Of a DNA stretch of 42,748 nt, positions 15,625 to 24,557 are shown piece by piece. Positions within the stretch are counted from its first letter, which is position 1. The number at the start of each line of letters is the position of its first letter. The position numbers and the translations under genes are program-made. Below the pieces are notes generated by a model. The model was given only the letters and a program-made list of their open reading frames with translations. It was not told the origin of the DNA and did no database searches. The stretch is from Patescibacteria group bacterium (GTDB lineage Bacteria > Patescibacteriota > Microgenomatia > JAMCZE01): positions 1 through 42,748 of the forward strand of contig JAMCZE010000011.1 of NCBI GenBank assembly GCA_023485845.1, written 5' to 3'.

Positions 15625-16936
15625 TGAATGTTACCAGAACATAGGCAGGATTGCTGACAAGACAAACGCTTTCATCACTGTCATTTCCAAGGCAGAGGCC
15701 GTTAAAAAAATGCAGCATGCCAAGAGTTTCTTATCTGGTGTGCCGTTTGTTTTGAAGGACTCATATGTGACTAAGCACATCAAGACAACGGCTGCCTCCA
15801 ATGTTTTAAAAGATTACCTGCCGCAATATAGTGCCACGGTCTATCGGCGACTGGAAGGTGCCGGGGCGATTTTATTGGGGAAGATGAACATGGATGCTTG
15901 GGGGCATGGGGGAACATCGGAAAACACGGATTTTGGCCCCGTTAAAAATCCTTGGGACCTAACTCGTGTTGCCGGCGGTTCCGGCGGCGGCCCAGCCGTG
16001 GCGGTGGTTACCGATTGTGCCGACTTTGCCATTGGTGAGGACACCGGCGGTTCAATTCGCAATCCTGCCGCCTGGTGTGGCATCACCGGTTTAAAAGTGA
16101 CATATGGTCGGGTTTCCCGCTACGGTTGCATCGCCTACGCTTCATCATTTGACACGGTCGGTCCAACTGCCCGGACAGCACAGCAGTGTGCCAGGATTTT
16201 GCGGGTTATTGCCGGGAAAGACCCTTATGATGCCACATCCTCAAATAAACCGGTGCCGGATTACGTTGGCCAGTTAAAAAAACCACTTGGCAAATTAACC
16301 ATCGGTTGGCCAAAAGAGCTTTTTGGCGAGGGCCTTGACTGGGAGATTAAAATAGCAATTGAGCAGGCACGCCGGGAATTGGAAAAACATGGCATTAAAA
16401 TTAAGGAAATTTCCATGCCGCTTTTTTCTTATGGCGTTCCGGTTTACTACATTATCGCTCCCAGTGAAACCAGTTCAAATTTGGGCCGATATGACGGTGT
16501 GCGCTTTGGCAACGGTCGGGAAAACTTCACCTCGGAAACAAAAAGAAGGATCATGGTTGGAACTTACGCGCTGTCGGCCGGTTATTATGATGCTTATTAT
16601 AAGAAGGCCCAGCAGGTGCGCACACTCTTTATTAAGGAATACGCAAAGGCGCTATCGGAATGCGATATGGTTTTAATGCCTGTCAATCCCACTCCACCGC
16701 CGAAAATTGGAGAATTAATCAACGATCCGGTCAAAAAACTGCTGGCGGATTATTACACAACATCGCAAAACCCGGTAGGGGTGCCCTCATTGGCATTGCC
16801 TTGCGGATTTACGAGAAGCGGGCTACCAATCGGAATGCAATTGGTTGGGAAAATGTTCTCTGAAGATTTACTGTTGCAAGTCGGGTATCGCTATCAGCAA
16901 GCCACCGATTGGCACACACGAAAACCAAAACTATGA
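15614..16936 (+). CDS. gatA: Asp/Glu-tRNA amidotransferase subunit A (amidase)
   Basis: Hydrolyses glutamine and passes ammonia to GatB. 440 residues, short for the family (about 480). The amidase triad is visible: Lys48 ('PFVLKDS'), cis-Ser123 ('GGSGGG') and Ser147 ('DTGGSIRNP'). The usual GGSS has become GGSG, which the family pattern allows. I chose ATG 15614 (MTIDECYQN), which overlaps gatC. An earlier in-frame ATG adds eight residues of gatC overlap only. The stop overlaps gatB's ATG (ATGA). Confidence 0.95.
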   Translation: MTIDECYQNIGRIADKTNAFITVISKAEAVKKMQHAKSFLSGVPFVLKDSYVTKHIKTTAASNVLKDYLPQYSATVYRRLEGAGAILLGKMNMDAWGHGGTSENTDFGPVKNPWDLTRVAGGSGGGPAVAVVTDCADFAIGEDTGGSIRNPAAWCGITGLKVTYGRVSRYGCIAYASSFDTVGPTARTAQQCARILRVIAGKDPYDATSSNKPVPDYVGQLKKPLGKLTIGWPKELFGEGLDWEIKIAIEQARRELEKHGIKIKEISMPLFSYGVPVYYIIAPSETSSNLGRYDGVRFGNGRENFTSETKRRIMVGTYALSAGYYDAYYKKAQQVRTLFIKEYAKALSECDMVLMPVNPTPPPKIGELINDPVKKLLADYYTTSQNPVGVPSLALPCGFTRSGLPIGMQLVGKMFSEDLLLQVGYRYQQATDWHTRKPKL

Positions 16937-18195
16937 AGATAACTCCGATCATTGGTCTTGAGGTGCACGTGGAGTTGGCGACAGCGTCAAAGATGTTTTG
17001 CGGCTGCCCGGCGGACCATTTCGGCAAGCCGCCAAACATCCAAACCTGCCCCGTGTGTTTGGGCCTTCCCGGTGCTCTGCCTGTGCCAAACAAAAAAGCG
17101 GTGGAGTGGACGATTATATTGGCCCAAGCCTTAGACTGCAAAATTAATTTAATATCCAAGTTTGACCGCAAAAACTACTTCTACCCTGATCTGCCCAAAG
17201 GCTATCAGATCACCCAATATGATCAGCCATTTGGGGAAAACGGAAAGCTGGGAAAAATCCGCATCCGTCGCGTTCATCTGGAAGAGGACACCGGCAAACT
17301 TCAACATGAGGGGCAGCAGTCCTTGGTGGACTTTAACCGCTCCGGAGTGCCCTTGGTGGAGATTGTCACCGAGCCAGATTTTCGCAGCGTTGAAGAAGTG
17401 GACGTTTATCTTAAAAAACTGCAGAGAATAATTCGTTATCTGGGAATTTCCAGCGCAGACATGGAAAAGGGTTCTATGCGCTTAGAGCCCAGTATTTCTT
17501 TGTCTAATGATGGCTCTTTGCCAAATTATCGGGTCGAGGTAAAAAATATTAATTCTTTTAGGTTTGTTCGCATGGCCTTGGAATATGAAATTAAGCGGCA
17601 GCAAAAAGAGCCGCATATTCAGCAAACTAGAGGATGGAGTGAAGCAAAAAATGCCACGGTCCCCCAGCGGGAGAAAGAGGAGGCTCATGACTACCGCTAT
17701 TTTCCCGATCCGGACATCCCACCCATACGAATGAGCAATGAGCAATTGGCAATAATTAAAGAACAGATTCCGGAGTTGCCAGAAGCAAAATTAACTCGAT
17801 TTGTTAAGCAATACAATTTATCGCAATATGCGGCTAACATTTTAACTGATGATAAAAACACCGCCGATTATTTTGAAGAGGCGGCAAAATTATCGGATCA
17901 ATTTGCCGACATTGCCAATTGGATTATTAACAAAAAAGCGGACATCACCACGCTTGTTCCGGCGCAGCTGGTGGAGCAGATCAAAAAGTCACAAACTGCC
18001 ATGCCGGTTGACAAAACCGCCCTGGAACAAGCAATCAAAACTGTCCTGTCCGCCAACCCCAAAGCTGTTGCCGATTACAAAAAAGGCAAAACCGCCGTTA
18101 TTGGATTTTTTCTTGGCAAGATTTCACAGGCTGTAAAAATACCAGCCAATGATATGATTAGAACTGTTCTAGAAAGGATGTTAAATGCCCGATAG
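16933..18195 (+). CDS. gatB: Asp/Glu-tRNA amidotransferase subunit B
   Basis: Binds the mischarged tRNA, phosphorylates the side-chain acid and amidates it. 420 residues, short for the family (about 475). The catalytic domain opens '[21 protein letters not shown]' (two residues over the usual core) with the zinc Cys pair completed by '[13 protein letters not shown]'. '[16 protein letters not shown]' and 'HLEEDTGK' are family motifs, and the tail (about 270-420) is helical and YqeY-like. ATG 16933 overlaps the gatA stop, and it overlaps the GGDEF gene by 11 nt. Confidence 0.95.
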   Translation: MKITPIIGLEVHVELATASKMFCGCPADHFGKPPNIQTCPVCLGLPGALPVPNKKAVEWTIILAQALDCKINLISKFDRKNYFYPDLPKGYQITQYDQPFGENGKLGKIRIRRVHLEEDTGKLQHEGQQSLVDFNRSGVPLVEIVTEPDFRSVEEVDVYLKKLQRIIRYLGISSADMEKGSMRLEPSISLSNDGSLPNYRVEVKNINSFRFVRMALEYEIKRQQKEPHIQQTRGWSEAKNATVPQREKEEAHDYRYFPDPDIPPIRMSNEQLAIIKEQIPELPEAKLTRFVKQYNLSQYAANILTDDKNTADYFEEAAKLSDQFADIANWIINKKADITTLVPAQLVEQIKKSQTAMPVDKTALEQAIKTVLSANPKAVADYKKGKTAVIGFFLGKISQAVKIPANDMIRTVLERMLNAR

Positions 18196-18733
18196 CGAGC
18201 GAAGGTCACCAAGAGAAATAGAATTGCAGGCTGAAATCGAGCAATTAAAACATCAACTCGAGCTTGATTATCTGACTGGTGCTGCTAATTCCAGGGCATT
18301 TGATAAAGAGATTAAGGGTCTGGGGAAACTTGCGCATTCTGGAATGCTTCAAAATATTGGCTTCATTTATGCTGACATCGACGATTTCAAAAAAATTAAT
18401 GATCAACTTAGTCACGCATTTGGCGATGAAGCATTAAAAATAGTGGCCGCCACATTGCAAGGTAGTGGCCGTAGTAAATTAGACACTGCCTTCCGATTTA
18501 GTGGAGATGAATTTGGTCTTCTATTGCCAAATGCTGACGAACTTGTTGTCCAAAGGATTATGCAGAAAATTAATGCGAGCCTAAAAAAACCTGTTAGACA
18601 TGAAGATAATGAAGGAGTAGTTACCATAACAATGGGGATAGCAATATTTCCAGAAACTTCAATTGACAAGTTGAAAAAAGTTGCAGAAAAAGCCATGAGA
18701 GATGAAAAGAAAAATAAAGGAGTTGGACGCTAA
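18185..18733 (+). CDS. GGDEF-domain protein, putative diguanylate cyclase
   Basis: 182 residues: a short coiled coil (about 10-28) and then one GGDEF domain. Visible features are '[14 protein letters not shown]', the metal/substrate region '[12 protein letters not shown]' (about 62-73), 'FGDEALK', and the active-site motif SGDEF (106-110; S in place of the first G, as in some active enzymes). The inhibitory I-site RxxD is absent (RSKLD puts Arg one residue too far). There is no sensor or membrane domain. It may make c-di-GMP, or be a divergent cyclase or nucleotide-binding relic. It is wedged between gatB (11-nt overlap) and dnaE (1-nt overlap). No PilZ, EAL or HD-GYP partner lies in the window. 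Confidence 0.85.
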   Translation: MPDSERRSPREIELQAEIEQLKHQLELDYLTGAANSRAFDKEIKGLGKLAHSGMLQNIGFIYADIDDFKKINDQLSHAFGDEALKIVAATLQGSGRSKLDTAFRFSGDEFGLLLPNADELVVQRIMQKINASLKKPVRHEDNEGVVTITMGIAIFPETSIDKLKKVAEKAMRDEKKNKGVGR

Positions 18734-21700
18734 TGGTTAAGTATGTGTCGCTGCACACCCACTCCGAATATTCCCTTCTTGACGGATTAAGCCGCATTAA
18801 GGATTTGGTGGCAAAGGCCAAAGAATATGAAATGCCGGCCATCGCCCTCACCGACCATGGCACCATGCACGGCGCGATCAAATTTTATCTGGCCTGCAAA
18901 GAGGCTGGCATAAATCCGATTATTGGTGTTGAGGCCTACCAGGCACAACGCAGCCGGCATGACAAGCAGCCGGGGGTGGATAAGGACCAGTATCACCTGA
19001 TTTTATTAGCAAAAAACTATACTGGCTATAAAAACCTGATGAAAATGGTTTCCATCGCTGCCCTTGAGGGTTTTTATTATAAACCGCGGTTGGACTGGGA
19101 AGTTTTGGAAAAATACCACGAAGGAATAATCTGCACCACCGCTTGCGAAGGCGGTTTGGTCGGCAGTTTGGTTGGCAAAAACGAGCGTATTGGGGCACAG
19201 GGAACCATTCGCAAACTGGAAGAAATATTCGGCAAGGATAGTTTTTATCTGGAAATTCAACATCATCCGGGAATGGACCGGGGGAATGAAATCTACGGCG
19301 TTATTTCTAAATTTTCCCGGGAGATGGGCATTCCCCTGGTGGCGACTAATGATTCGCACTACACCGATAAAGACGATGCCGAAGCGCAAGAGACGCTGCT
19401 TTGCATCCAAACACAGAAAACCTGGCTGGACAAAAACCGCCCCCTTTCGATGATCGATTATCCAGATTTTTACTTTAAGTCCCCGCAACACATGGCTGAT
19501 GAATTTGCCCAGTTTCCCGACGCCCTGGAAAACACCCTAAAGATAGCCAACGACGTCAATGTAGAAATTCCTCTGGACAAGTTAATTTTCCCACCATTTG
19601 AAGTCCCAAAAGGGGAGACACCCGATAGCTATTTAGAAAAATTGGTTTGGGAACATGTCGGCGATCGCTATGAAACAGTGACACCAGAAGTTAAAGATAG
19701 AATTAATCATGAGTTAAAGATTATTGAAAAAGTTGGCTACGCAACCTATTTGCTAGTTTTTTCGGACATTGCCCGTTGGGCGCACGAGCACGGGATTATG
19801 CGAAATGTCCGCGGTTCCGGCGCCAGTTCGATTGTTAATTACATCATCGGCACTTCAACACTTGATCCGATTCGCTACCGGATTCCTTTCGAAAGGTTTC
19901 TTTATGTGGGTCGTCCCTCACCTGCCGACATCGACTTTGATATTGCTGATGCTTATCGCGAACAGGCAGTGGAATATGTCCGTGATAAATATGGTTCTGA
20001 CCGTGTGGCTCAAGTGATTACTTTCGGAACCATGGAGGCCAAGGCGGCCGTGCGGGATGTGGCCCGGGCACTAGGCCATCCCTATGCTGTCGGTGATCGG
20101 CTTTCAAAGTTGATTCCCTTCGGCAGTCAGGGATTCCCTATGACAATTAAACACGCGATGGAGCTGACACCAGAGTTAGATCAAGCCTACAAAAATGAAC
20201 CCGAGACAAGGAAGATTATCGACTTGGCGGAAAAGCTTGAGGGCGTGGCGCGTCATGCCTCGGTACATGCAGCCGGAGTGGTTATCGCCGACAAGGACAT
20301 CACTGAATACACACCGCTTCAGCTTGACCCCAAAGGGGGAAAAATTATCACCCAATATGACATGTATTCGCTAGATCTAAACGTTAGTAAACACGCTGTT
20401 GGTTTGATGAAGATGGATTTCCTGGGACTGCGGAACCTCACTATCCTTGGAGAAGCGGTTCGCTTTGTGAAGCAATATAAAGGAATTACCGATTTTGATA
20501 TTGAGAATATTTCTATGGATGATCAAGCAGTTTTTCAAATGCTCACCAAGGGCGACACTACCGGTGTTTTTCAATTGGAATCGGCCGGGATGAGAAAATT
20601 GGTTCGGGAATTAAAACCGACCACAGCGGAAGATTTAGGGGCCCTAGTGGCACTCTATCGTCCCGGACCAATGGAAATTATCCCGGATTTCATTAAACGG
20701 AAATCACATCCAGAGTTGATCTTCTATCCCCATGATGACCTGCGCCCAATCTTGGAGGAAACATACGGCTTGATTATTTATCAGGAACAAGTGATGGAAA
20801 TTGCTAATAAACTGGCGGGCTATAGCCTGGGCGAGTCGGATGGTTTTCGTAAGGCAATGGGAAAAAAGAAACCAGAGTTAATGAAAAAAGAAGGCGAAAA
20901 ATTTAGGGCAGGAATGATCAAGAAAGGCTACACTGCTAAGCTCGCAGATCAACTGTTCGGTTTAATTGAAAAATTCGCGGCCTATGGTTTTAACAAGGCG
21001 CACAGCGTTTCCTATGGAGTGATTGCCTATCAAACGGCTTATATGAAATTGCATTTCCCGGTGGAATATATGACGGCCATGCTCACGGCTGAATCACGGG
21101 GCAACACCGGCGACACTAAGAATGAAAAAATTCAGATGTGCATTGATGAATGCCGGCGGATGAAGATCATCGTTTTGCCGCCGGACATTAATAAATCAGA
21201 GGTGGAATTTGGCATTGAGGGAAATTCTATTCGCTTTGGCCTTTCCGCCATTAAAAATGTAGGGGCGGCAGCCATTGAAAGCATTCTCGCCGCCCGCAAA
21301 AATGGGTTACCCTTTTCGTCACTTTCGGATTTTGCCCGTCGGGTGGATTTGCAAAAGGTTAATCGCAAAACGTTGGAAAGCTTGGTTAAAGCCGGAGCCA
21401 TGGATAAATTTGGCAAACGGGCGGCTATGTTGGCCGCTTTAGACAAAATTATTAAGGAGTCGCATAATCTTTCCAAGCAAATTAGCAGCGGCCAGACTGG
21501 TATGTTTGAATCGGCGCAAGCAGTTGCCAGTTCGTTTGAGCTGCCGGATATGGAAGAGCTGCCAAAAGATCAACTGCTGCTGTTTGAAAGGGAGTTTCTG
21601 GGTTTCTACCTTTCCGAGCATCCGGCCCAAAAAGCCCTGGAAAAACTGACGGAAATGGTCACCCACGAAATTTCGGAACTCACTGCCGATCTCCACCTGG

Positions 21701-21957
21701 GAAAGATCGTCACGATTGGCGGGCTTGTCACCGGCTCCCGCCGGGTGTTTACCAAGAAAAATAACGAGGAGATGGCGTTTATTACAATTCAGGGTCGAGA
21801 TGGCGGCAAAATCGACTGTGTGATTTTCCCTAAGCTTTATAGCAATGGGGCTAAGAAGGCTTGCGACCCGGATAGTGTGATTGTTTGCACTGGCCGGGTG
21901 GACAACCGGGACGAAAAATTAAGCATCATCGTTGACTCTATTCACGCTTTGGATTAA
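18733..21957 (+). CDS. dnaE: DNA polymerase III alpha subunit
   Basis: Main replicative polymerase. 1074 residues: PHP domain (about 1-270, 'LHTHSEYSLLDG' with His8 and His10), palm with 'RGSGASSIVNYIIG', catalytic Asp399 and Asp401 ('ADIDFD') and the third Asp562 ('KMDFLGL'), fingers with 'LYRPGPMEIIPDFI', then 'YGFNKAHSVSYGVIAYQTAYMK', an HhH region and a C-terminal OB fold (about 950-1050). No intein or insertion is visible. The start is preceded by AAAGGAG and overlaps the GGDEF stop by 1 nt. It is followed by rplS 9 nt later. Confidence 0.97.
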   Translation: MVKYVSLHTHSEYSLLDGLSRIKDLVAKAKEYEMPAIALTDHGTMHGAIKFYLACKEAGINPIIGVEAYQAQRSRHDKQPGVDKDQYHLILLAKNYTGYKNLMKMVSIAALEGFYYKPRLDWEVLEKYHEGIICTTACEGGLVGSLVGKNERIGAQGTIRKLEEIFGKDSFYLEIQHHPGMDRGNEIYGVISKFSREMGIPLVATNDSHYTDKDDAEAQETLLCIQTQKTWLDKNRPLSMIDYPDFYFKSPQHMADEFAQFPDALENTLKIANDVNVEIPLDKLIFPPFEVPKGETPDSYLEKLVWEHVGDRYETVTPEVKDRINHELKIIEKVGYATYLLVFSDIARWAHEHGIMRNVRGSGASSIVNYIIGTSTLDPIRYRIPFERFLYVGRPSPADIDFDIADAYREQAVEYVRDKYGSDRVAQVITFGTMEAKAAVRDVARALGHPYAVGDRLSKLIPFGSQGFPMTIKHAMELTPELDQAYKNEPETRKIIDLAEKLEGVARHASVHAAGVVIADKDITEYTPLQLDPKGGKIITQYDMYSLDLNVSKHAVGLMKMDFLGLRNLTILGEAVRFVKQYKGITDFDIENISMDDQAVFQMLTKGDTTGVFQLESAGMRKLVRELKPTTAEDLGALVALYRPGPMEIIPDFIKRKSHPELIFYPHDDLRPILEETYGLIIYQEQVMEIANKLAGYSLGESDGFRKAMGKKKPELMKKEGEKFRAGMIKKGYTAKLADQLFGLIEKFAAYGFNKAHSVSYGVIAYQTAYMKLHFPVEYMTAMLTAESRGNTGDTKNEKIQMCIDECRRMKIIVLPPDINKSEVEFGIEGNSIRFGLSAIKNVGAAAIESILAARKNGLPFSSLSDFARRVDLQKVNRKTLESLVKAGAMDKFGKRAAMLAALDKIIKESHNLSKQISSGQTGMFESAQAVASSFELPDMEELPKDQLLLFEREFLGFYLSEHPAQKALEKLTEMVTHEISELTADLHLGKIVTIGGLVTGSRRVFTKKNNEEMAFITIQGRDGGKIDCVIFPKLYSNGAKKACDPDSVIVCTGRVDNRDEKLSIIVDSIHALD

Positions 21958-21966
21958 AATAGCGTT

Positions 21967-22260
21967 ATGGAAATTAACTTTCGCGTTGGTGACACTGTTC
22001 GTGTTCATCAGAAAATTGTGGAAGGAGAGAAAACCCGGACGCAAATATTTGAAGGAGTGGTTTTGGCAATTAATAAAGCTTCCAAATCCTTCACTGTTCG
22101 CAAGATTTCTGACGGTGTAGGTGTGGAACGAATTTGGAGCTTTAATACGCCTTGGATTGAAAAAATTGAAGTTAAACGGCACGCCGCCAAGATTCGCCGG
22201 GCAAAACTCTACTATCTTCGCGGTCTCACTCCGAAAGAATCGGCTCGAGTGGTAGCTTAA
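21967..22260 (+). CDS. rplS: 50S ribosomal protein bL19
   Basis: Large-subunit protein at the 30S-50S interface. 97 residues, a little shorter than the usual 115. Family features are '[26 protein letters not shown]' (in two parts around residues 5-30), '[14 protein letters not shown]', '[25 protein letters not shown]' ([11 protein letters not shown] at the end). The N-terminal helix found in most bacteria is missing. It is separated from its usual partners (rpsP, rimM, trmD) and sits with dnaE and tRNA genes. TAAAAT just upstream could be a local -10. Confidence 0.95.
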   Translation: MEINFRVGDTVRVHQKIVEGEKTRTQIFEGVVLAINKASKSFTVRKISDGVGVERIWSFNTPWIEKIEVKRHAAKIRRAKLYYLRGLTPKESARVVA

Positions 22261-22275
22261 GAACTTCTTCTGCGG

Positions 22276-22281
22276 TATAAT
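22276..22281 (+). promoter_or_regulatory. -10 element for the tRNA-Lys/tRNA-Glu pair
   Basis: A perfect TATAAT lies 12 nt before tRNA-Lys. The -35 area (22253-22258) is a poor match. It lets the tRNAs be transcribed apart from the dnaE-rplS message. Confidence 0.5.
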
Positions 22282-22292
22282 CCAATACAAAC

Positions 22293-22367
22293 GGGGCGTT
22301 AGCTCAGTGGTAGAGCAGGAACCTTTTAAGTTCTTGGTCACTGGTTCGAATCCAGTACGCCTCACCA
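22293..22367 (+). tRNA. tRNA-Lys (TTT)
   Basis: Acceptor GGGGCGT pairs with ACGCCTC (one G-T wobble). The D arm is GCTCAGTGGTAGAGC. The anticodon loop CTTTTAA gives TTT, and the T arm is CTGGTTCGAATCCAG. CCA is encoded (22365-22367). Confidence 0.96.
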
Positions 22368-22438
22368 GGCGCGTTCGTCTAACGGCAGGACGGCAGATTT
22401 TCACTCTGCCAACAGGAGTCCGACTCTCCTACGCGCTA
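22368..22438 (+). tRNA. tRNA-Glu (TTC)
   Basis: Starts on the base after the CCA of tRNA-Lys. Acceptor GGCGCGT pairs with ACGCGCT (first pair G-T). The anticodon loop TTTTCAC gives TTC. The T loop is TCCGACT, so position 55, normally U, is C. The discriminator A is followed by CCG, so CCA is not encoded. Glu-tRNA is a substrate pool for the GatCAB enzyme nearby only if mischarged on tRNA-Gln. Confidence 0.93.
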
Positions 22439-22443
22439 CCGCG

Positions 22444-22469
22444 CCCCGCGAAGCATTAGCGAAGTGGGG
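22444..22469. repeat. Dispersed palindrome in front of typA
   Basis: CCCCGC (22444-22449) pairs with GTGGGG (22464-22469), with GC/GC inside the loop (AAGCATTAGCGAA). This type of small palindrome recurs in CPR intergenic DNA (from memory). It ends 7 nt before the typA start and would sit at its ribosome-binding region, so it could affect translation. Confidence 0.45.
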
Positions 22470-22476
22470 TAATTTT

Positions 22477-24273
22477 ATGGACATTCGTAATGTGGCGATT
22501 ATCGCGCACGTGGACCACGGCAAAACAACGCTCGTGGACGCGTTGCTGCGGCAGTCACACACCAAGCTTAATAAAGAGCAGGAGACTCAAGATACAATCC
22601 TTGACTCCAACGAATTAGAACGCGAACGCGGCATCACGATTTTCTCCAAAAATGCTTCCGTTGTTTGGCAGGGAACCAAGATTAACATTATCGACACGCC
22701 CGGCCATGCCGATTTTGGTGGGGAAGTGGAGCGGGTGTTGTCCATGGCTGATGGCGCCCTGCTTTTGGTGGATGCCAAAGAGGGTCCCATGCCCCAGACC
22801 CGCTTTGTTCTTAAGAAAGCCCTGGAACTAGGCCTAAAAATTATCGTGGTCATAAATAAAATTGACAAGAAAGATGCCCGGCCGCAGGACGCGCTAGGAA
22901 AAACTTTTGATCTATTTGTGGAGCTGGGAGCTAACGAGCAAACAGCCTTTTTCCCGGTCATCTATGCTGTCGGCAAAGACGGTCTGGCGGGAGTTGATCC
23001 GGACGTTGCAAAGATGACCGATATCTCCCCGATTTTTGAGGCAATTTTAGAGCATATTCCCGCTCCGACTGGTGATCCAGACAAACCTCTGCAAGTGCTA
23101 ATTTCCACCATCCGGGGTGACAATTATAAAGGTCGGATTGCCACCGGGCGAATCTATAACGGACAAATAACTGCCGGACAGGAAGTGATGCGAATCAACC
23201 GGGCTGGCCAGGTGGAAAAATATAAATTAACCGCCCTAATCGGTTTCGAGGGCTTGCAGCAAAAGGAAATTACCCAAGCGTCGGCCGGGGATATTGTGGC
23301 GCTGGCCGGAGTCCCCGACATTAACATTGGTGAAACCATTGCTGATCCAATTTCTCCATCGGCCTTACCGGTGCTTAATGTGGAACAGCCGACCGTGAAG
23401 ATGACTTTTGCCGTCAATAGCTCCCCCTTTGCCGGTCGAGAAGGGCAATTTTCCACCTCGCGGCAAATCAGAGAGAGACTTATGCGAGAACTGGAAACTG
23501 ATATGGCCTTGCAAGTGGAAGATAATATTGACGGCACCTGGACAGTTTCTGGCCGAGGGGAACTGCACCTGGCCATTCTCATTGAACGGTTACGGCGTGA
23601 GGGTTATGAATTTCAGGTTTCCCGACCCCAAGTCATCGAGAAGGACGGTCAAGTGCCATTTGAAGTCTGTTTTATTGAAGTGCCGGAACAATATGGCGGC
23701 ATCGTTATGCAAAAAATGGGGGTCAGGCATGGAGAGCTCAAGGATATGAAGGCCGATAATGGCATCACTTATTTTGAATTTATTATCCCGACCCGGGGCC
23801 TTTTTGGCTACCGCAGTGAATTTTTAACCGATACGCGAGGACTGGGGATAATTAACACATCGTTCTTAGATTATCGGGGAGACTTTGCTAACTGGAGAGA
23901 GCGGGAACAAGGGTCGCTGATTGCTTTTGAGGCAGGCACGGCGATGCTCTATAGTCTTCTTAATGCCCAGGATCGGGGACAACTGTTTATTGGCCCGGGA
24001 GTGGTGGTCTATAAGGGCCAAATCATTGGTCAAAATAGCCGACCCGATGATTTGCGGGTCAACATTTGCAAAGAGAAGCATCTGACCAATCATCGGTCGA
24101 AGGGGGAAGGCGTGGCGGCCCATTTTGACACCCCGAAAGCAATGAGCCTGGAAGATAGTCTGGAATATATTGATGATTCGGAACTGGTGGAAGTGACCCC
24201 ACAAAATATCCGTTTGCGCAAGAAAATTCTTGATGAAGTTGAAGCCCGCCGGGTGGCCAGAGGATTAACCTAA
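22477..24273 (+). CDS. typA: Translational GTPase TypA/BipA
   Basis: Ribosome-binding GTPase that helps large-subunit assembly and stress adaptation. 598 residues, usual length. G domain: 'IAHVDHGKTTLVDAL' (G1, 9-23), 'RGITIFSKN' (G2), 'DTPGHADFGGEV' (G3), 'NKIDK' (G4). Then the beta-barrel domain, the two EF-G-like alpha/beta domains, and the TypA-specific C-terminal region with 'RSKGEG' and 'SLEDSLEYI.DDELVEVTP'-like sequence. The dispersed palindrome is directly upstream, with no clear Shine-Dalgarno. Its stop overlaps the convergent small gene by 4 nt. Confidence 0.96.
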   Translation: MDIRNVAIIAHVDHGKTTLVDALLRQSHTKLNKEQETQDTILDSNELERERGITIFSKNASVVWQGTKINIIDTPGHADFGGEVERVLSMADGALLLVDAKEGPMPQTRFVLKKALELGLKIIVVINKIDKKDARPQDALGKTFDLFVELGANEQTAFFPVIYAVGKDGLAGVDPDVAKMTDISPIFEAILEHIPAPTGDPDKPLQVLISTIRGDNYKGRIATGRIYNGQITAGQEVMRINRAGQVEKYKLTALIGFEGLQQKEITQASAGDIVALAGVPDINIGETIADPISPSALPVLNVEQPTVKMTFAVNSSPFAGREGQFSTSRQIRERLMRELETDMALQVEDNIDGTWTVSGRGELHLAILIERLRREGYEFQVSRPQVIEKDGQVPFEVCFIEVPEQYGGIVMQKMGVRHGELKDMKADNGITYFEFIIPTRGLFGYRSEFLTDTRGLGIINTSFLDYRGDFANWREREQGSLIAFEAGTAMLYSLLNAQDRGQLFIGPGVVVYKGQIIGQNSRPDDLRVNICKEKHLTNHRSKGEGVAAHFDTPKAMSLEDSLEYIDDSELVEVTPQNIRLRKKILDEVEARRVARGLT

Positions 24274-24503
24274 ACAGCAAAAGAAACTCCAAGTTTTTGA
24301 TCGACTTTGCCACGCCATCGAAAAAGATCCCCAATTTTATCATCATGAATGTCGGCCACTCGGTTAATGGCCGCTTGCAATTCGTTATGCTGTCGGTCAT
24401 TTTTCTTTTCCGTTCGATCCATTCGAACGTCAAGTCTATCAACCTTTTCCTCAATGGGTCTAACAATGGCTTTTATGGCTTTAAGATCATCATTCGTTAG
24501 CAT
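24270..24503 (-). CDS. Small coiled-coil protein of unknown function
   Basis: 77 residues beginning 'MLTNDDLKAIKAIVRPIEEKV', followed by heptads of a coiled coil to about residue 50 and a short C-terminal 'WRGKVDQKLG' segment. Small proteins of this shape occur near phage and CPR genes, and the closing segment resembles the end of the XhlA-like protein at 6399-6641 (..W+..+..KL...), without its membrane segment. Convergent with typA, 4-nt overlap. No Shine-Dalgarno. Function unknown. Confidence 0.55.
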   Translation of the reverse strand: MLTNDDLKAIKAIVRPIEEKVDRLDVRMDRTEKKNDRQHNELQAAINRVADIHDDKIGDLFRWRGKVDQKLGVSFAV

Positions 24504-24545
24504 ATTTATAGACTACCAATAATTTTTTTTCGTTGCAAGTGGGAG

Positions 24546-24551
24546 TATAAT
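24546..24551 (+). promoter_or_regulatory. -10 element placed for a leaderless message
   Basis: TATAAT ends 6 nt before the GTG start at 24558, so transcription would begin at about the start codon itself. No Shine-Dalgarno is present. The -35 is unclear (T-run at 24523-24528). Confidence 0.5.
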
Positions 24552-24557
24552 TTAGCT

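Noticed and set aside
18733-21957. Intein or split gene in dnaE
   Set aside because: The polymerase motifs are contiguous, the length is normal for a short DnaE, and no Hint-type block is visible.
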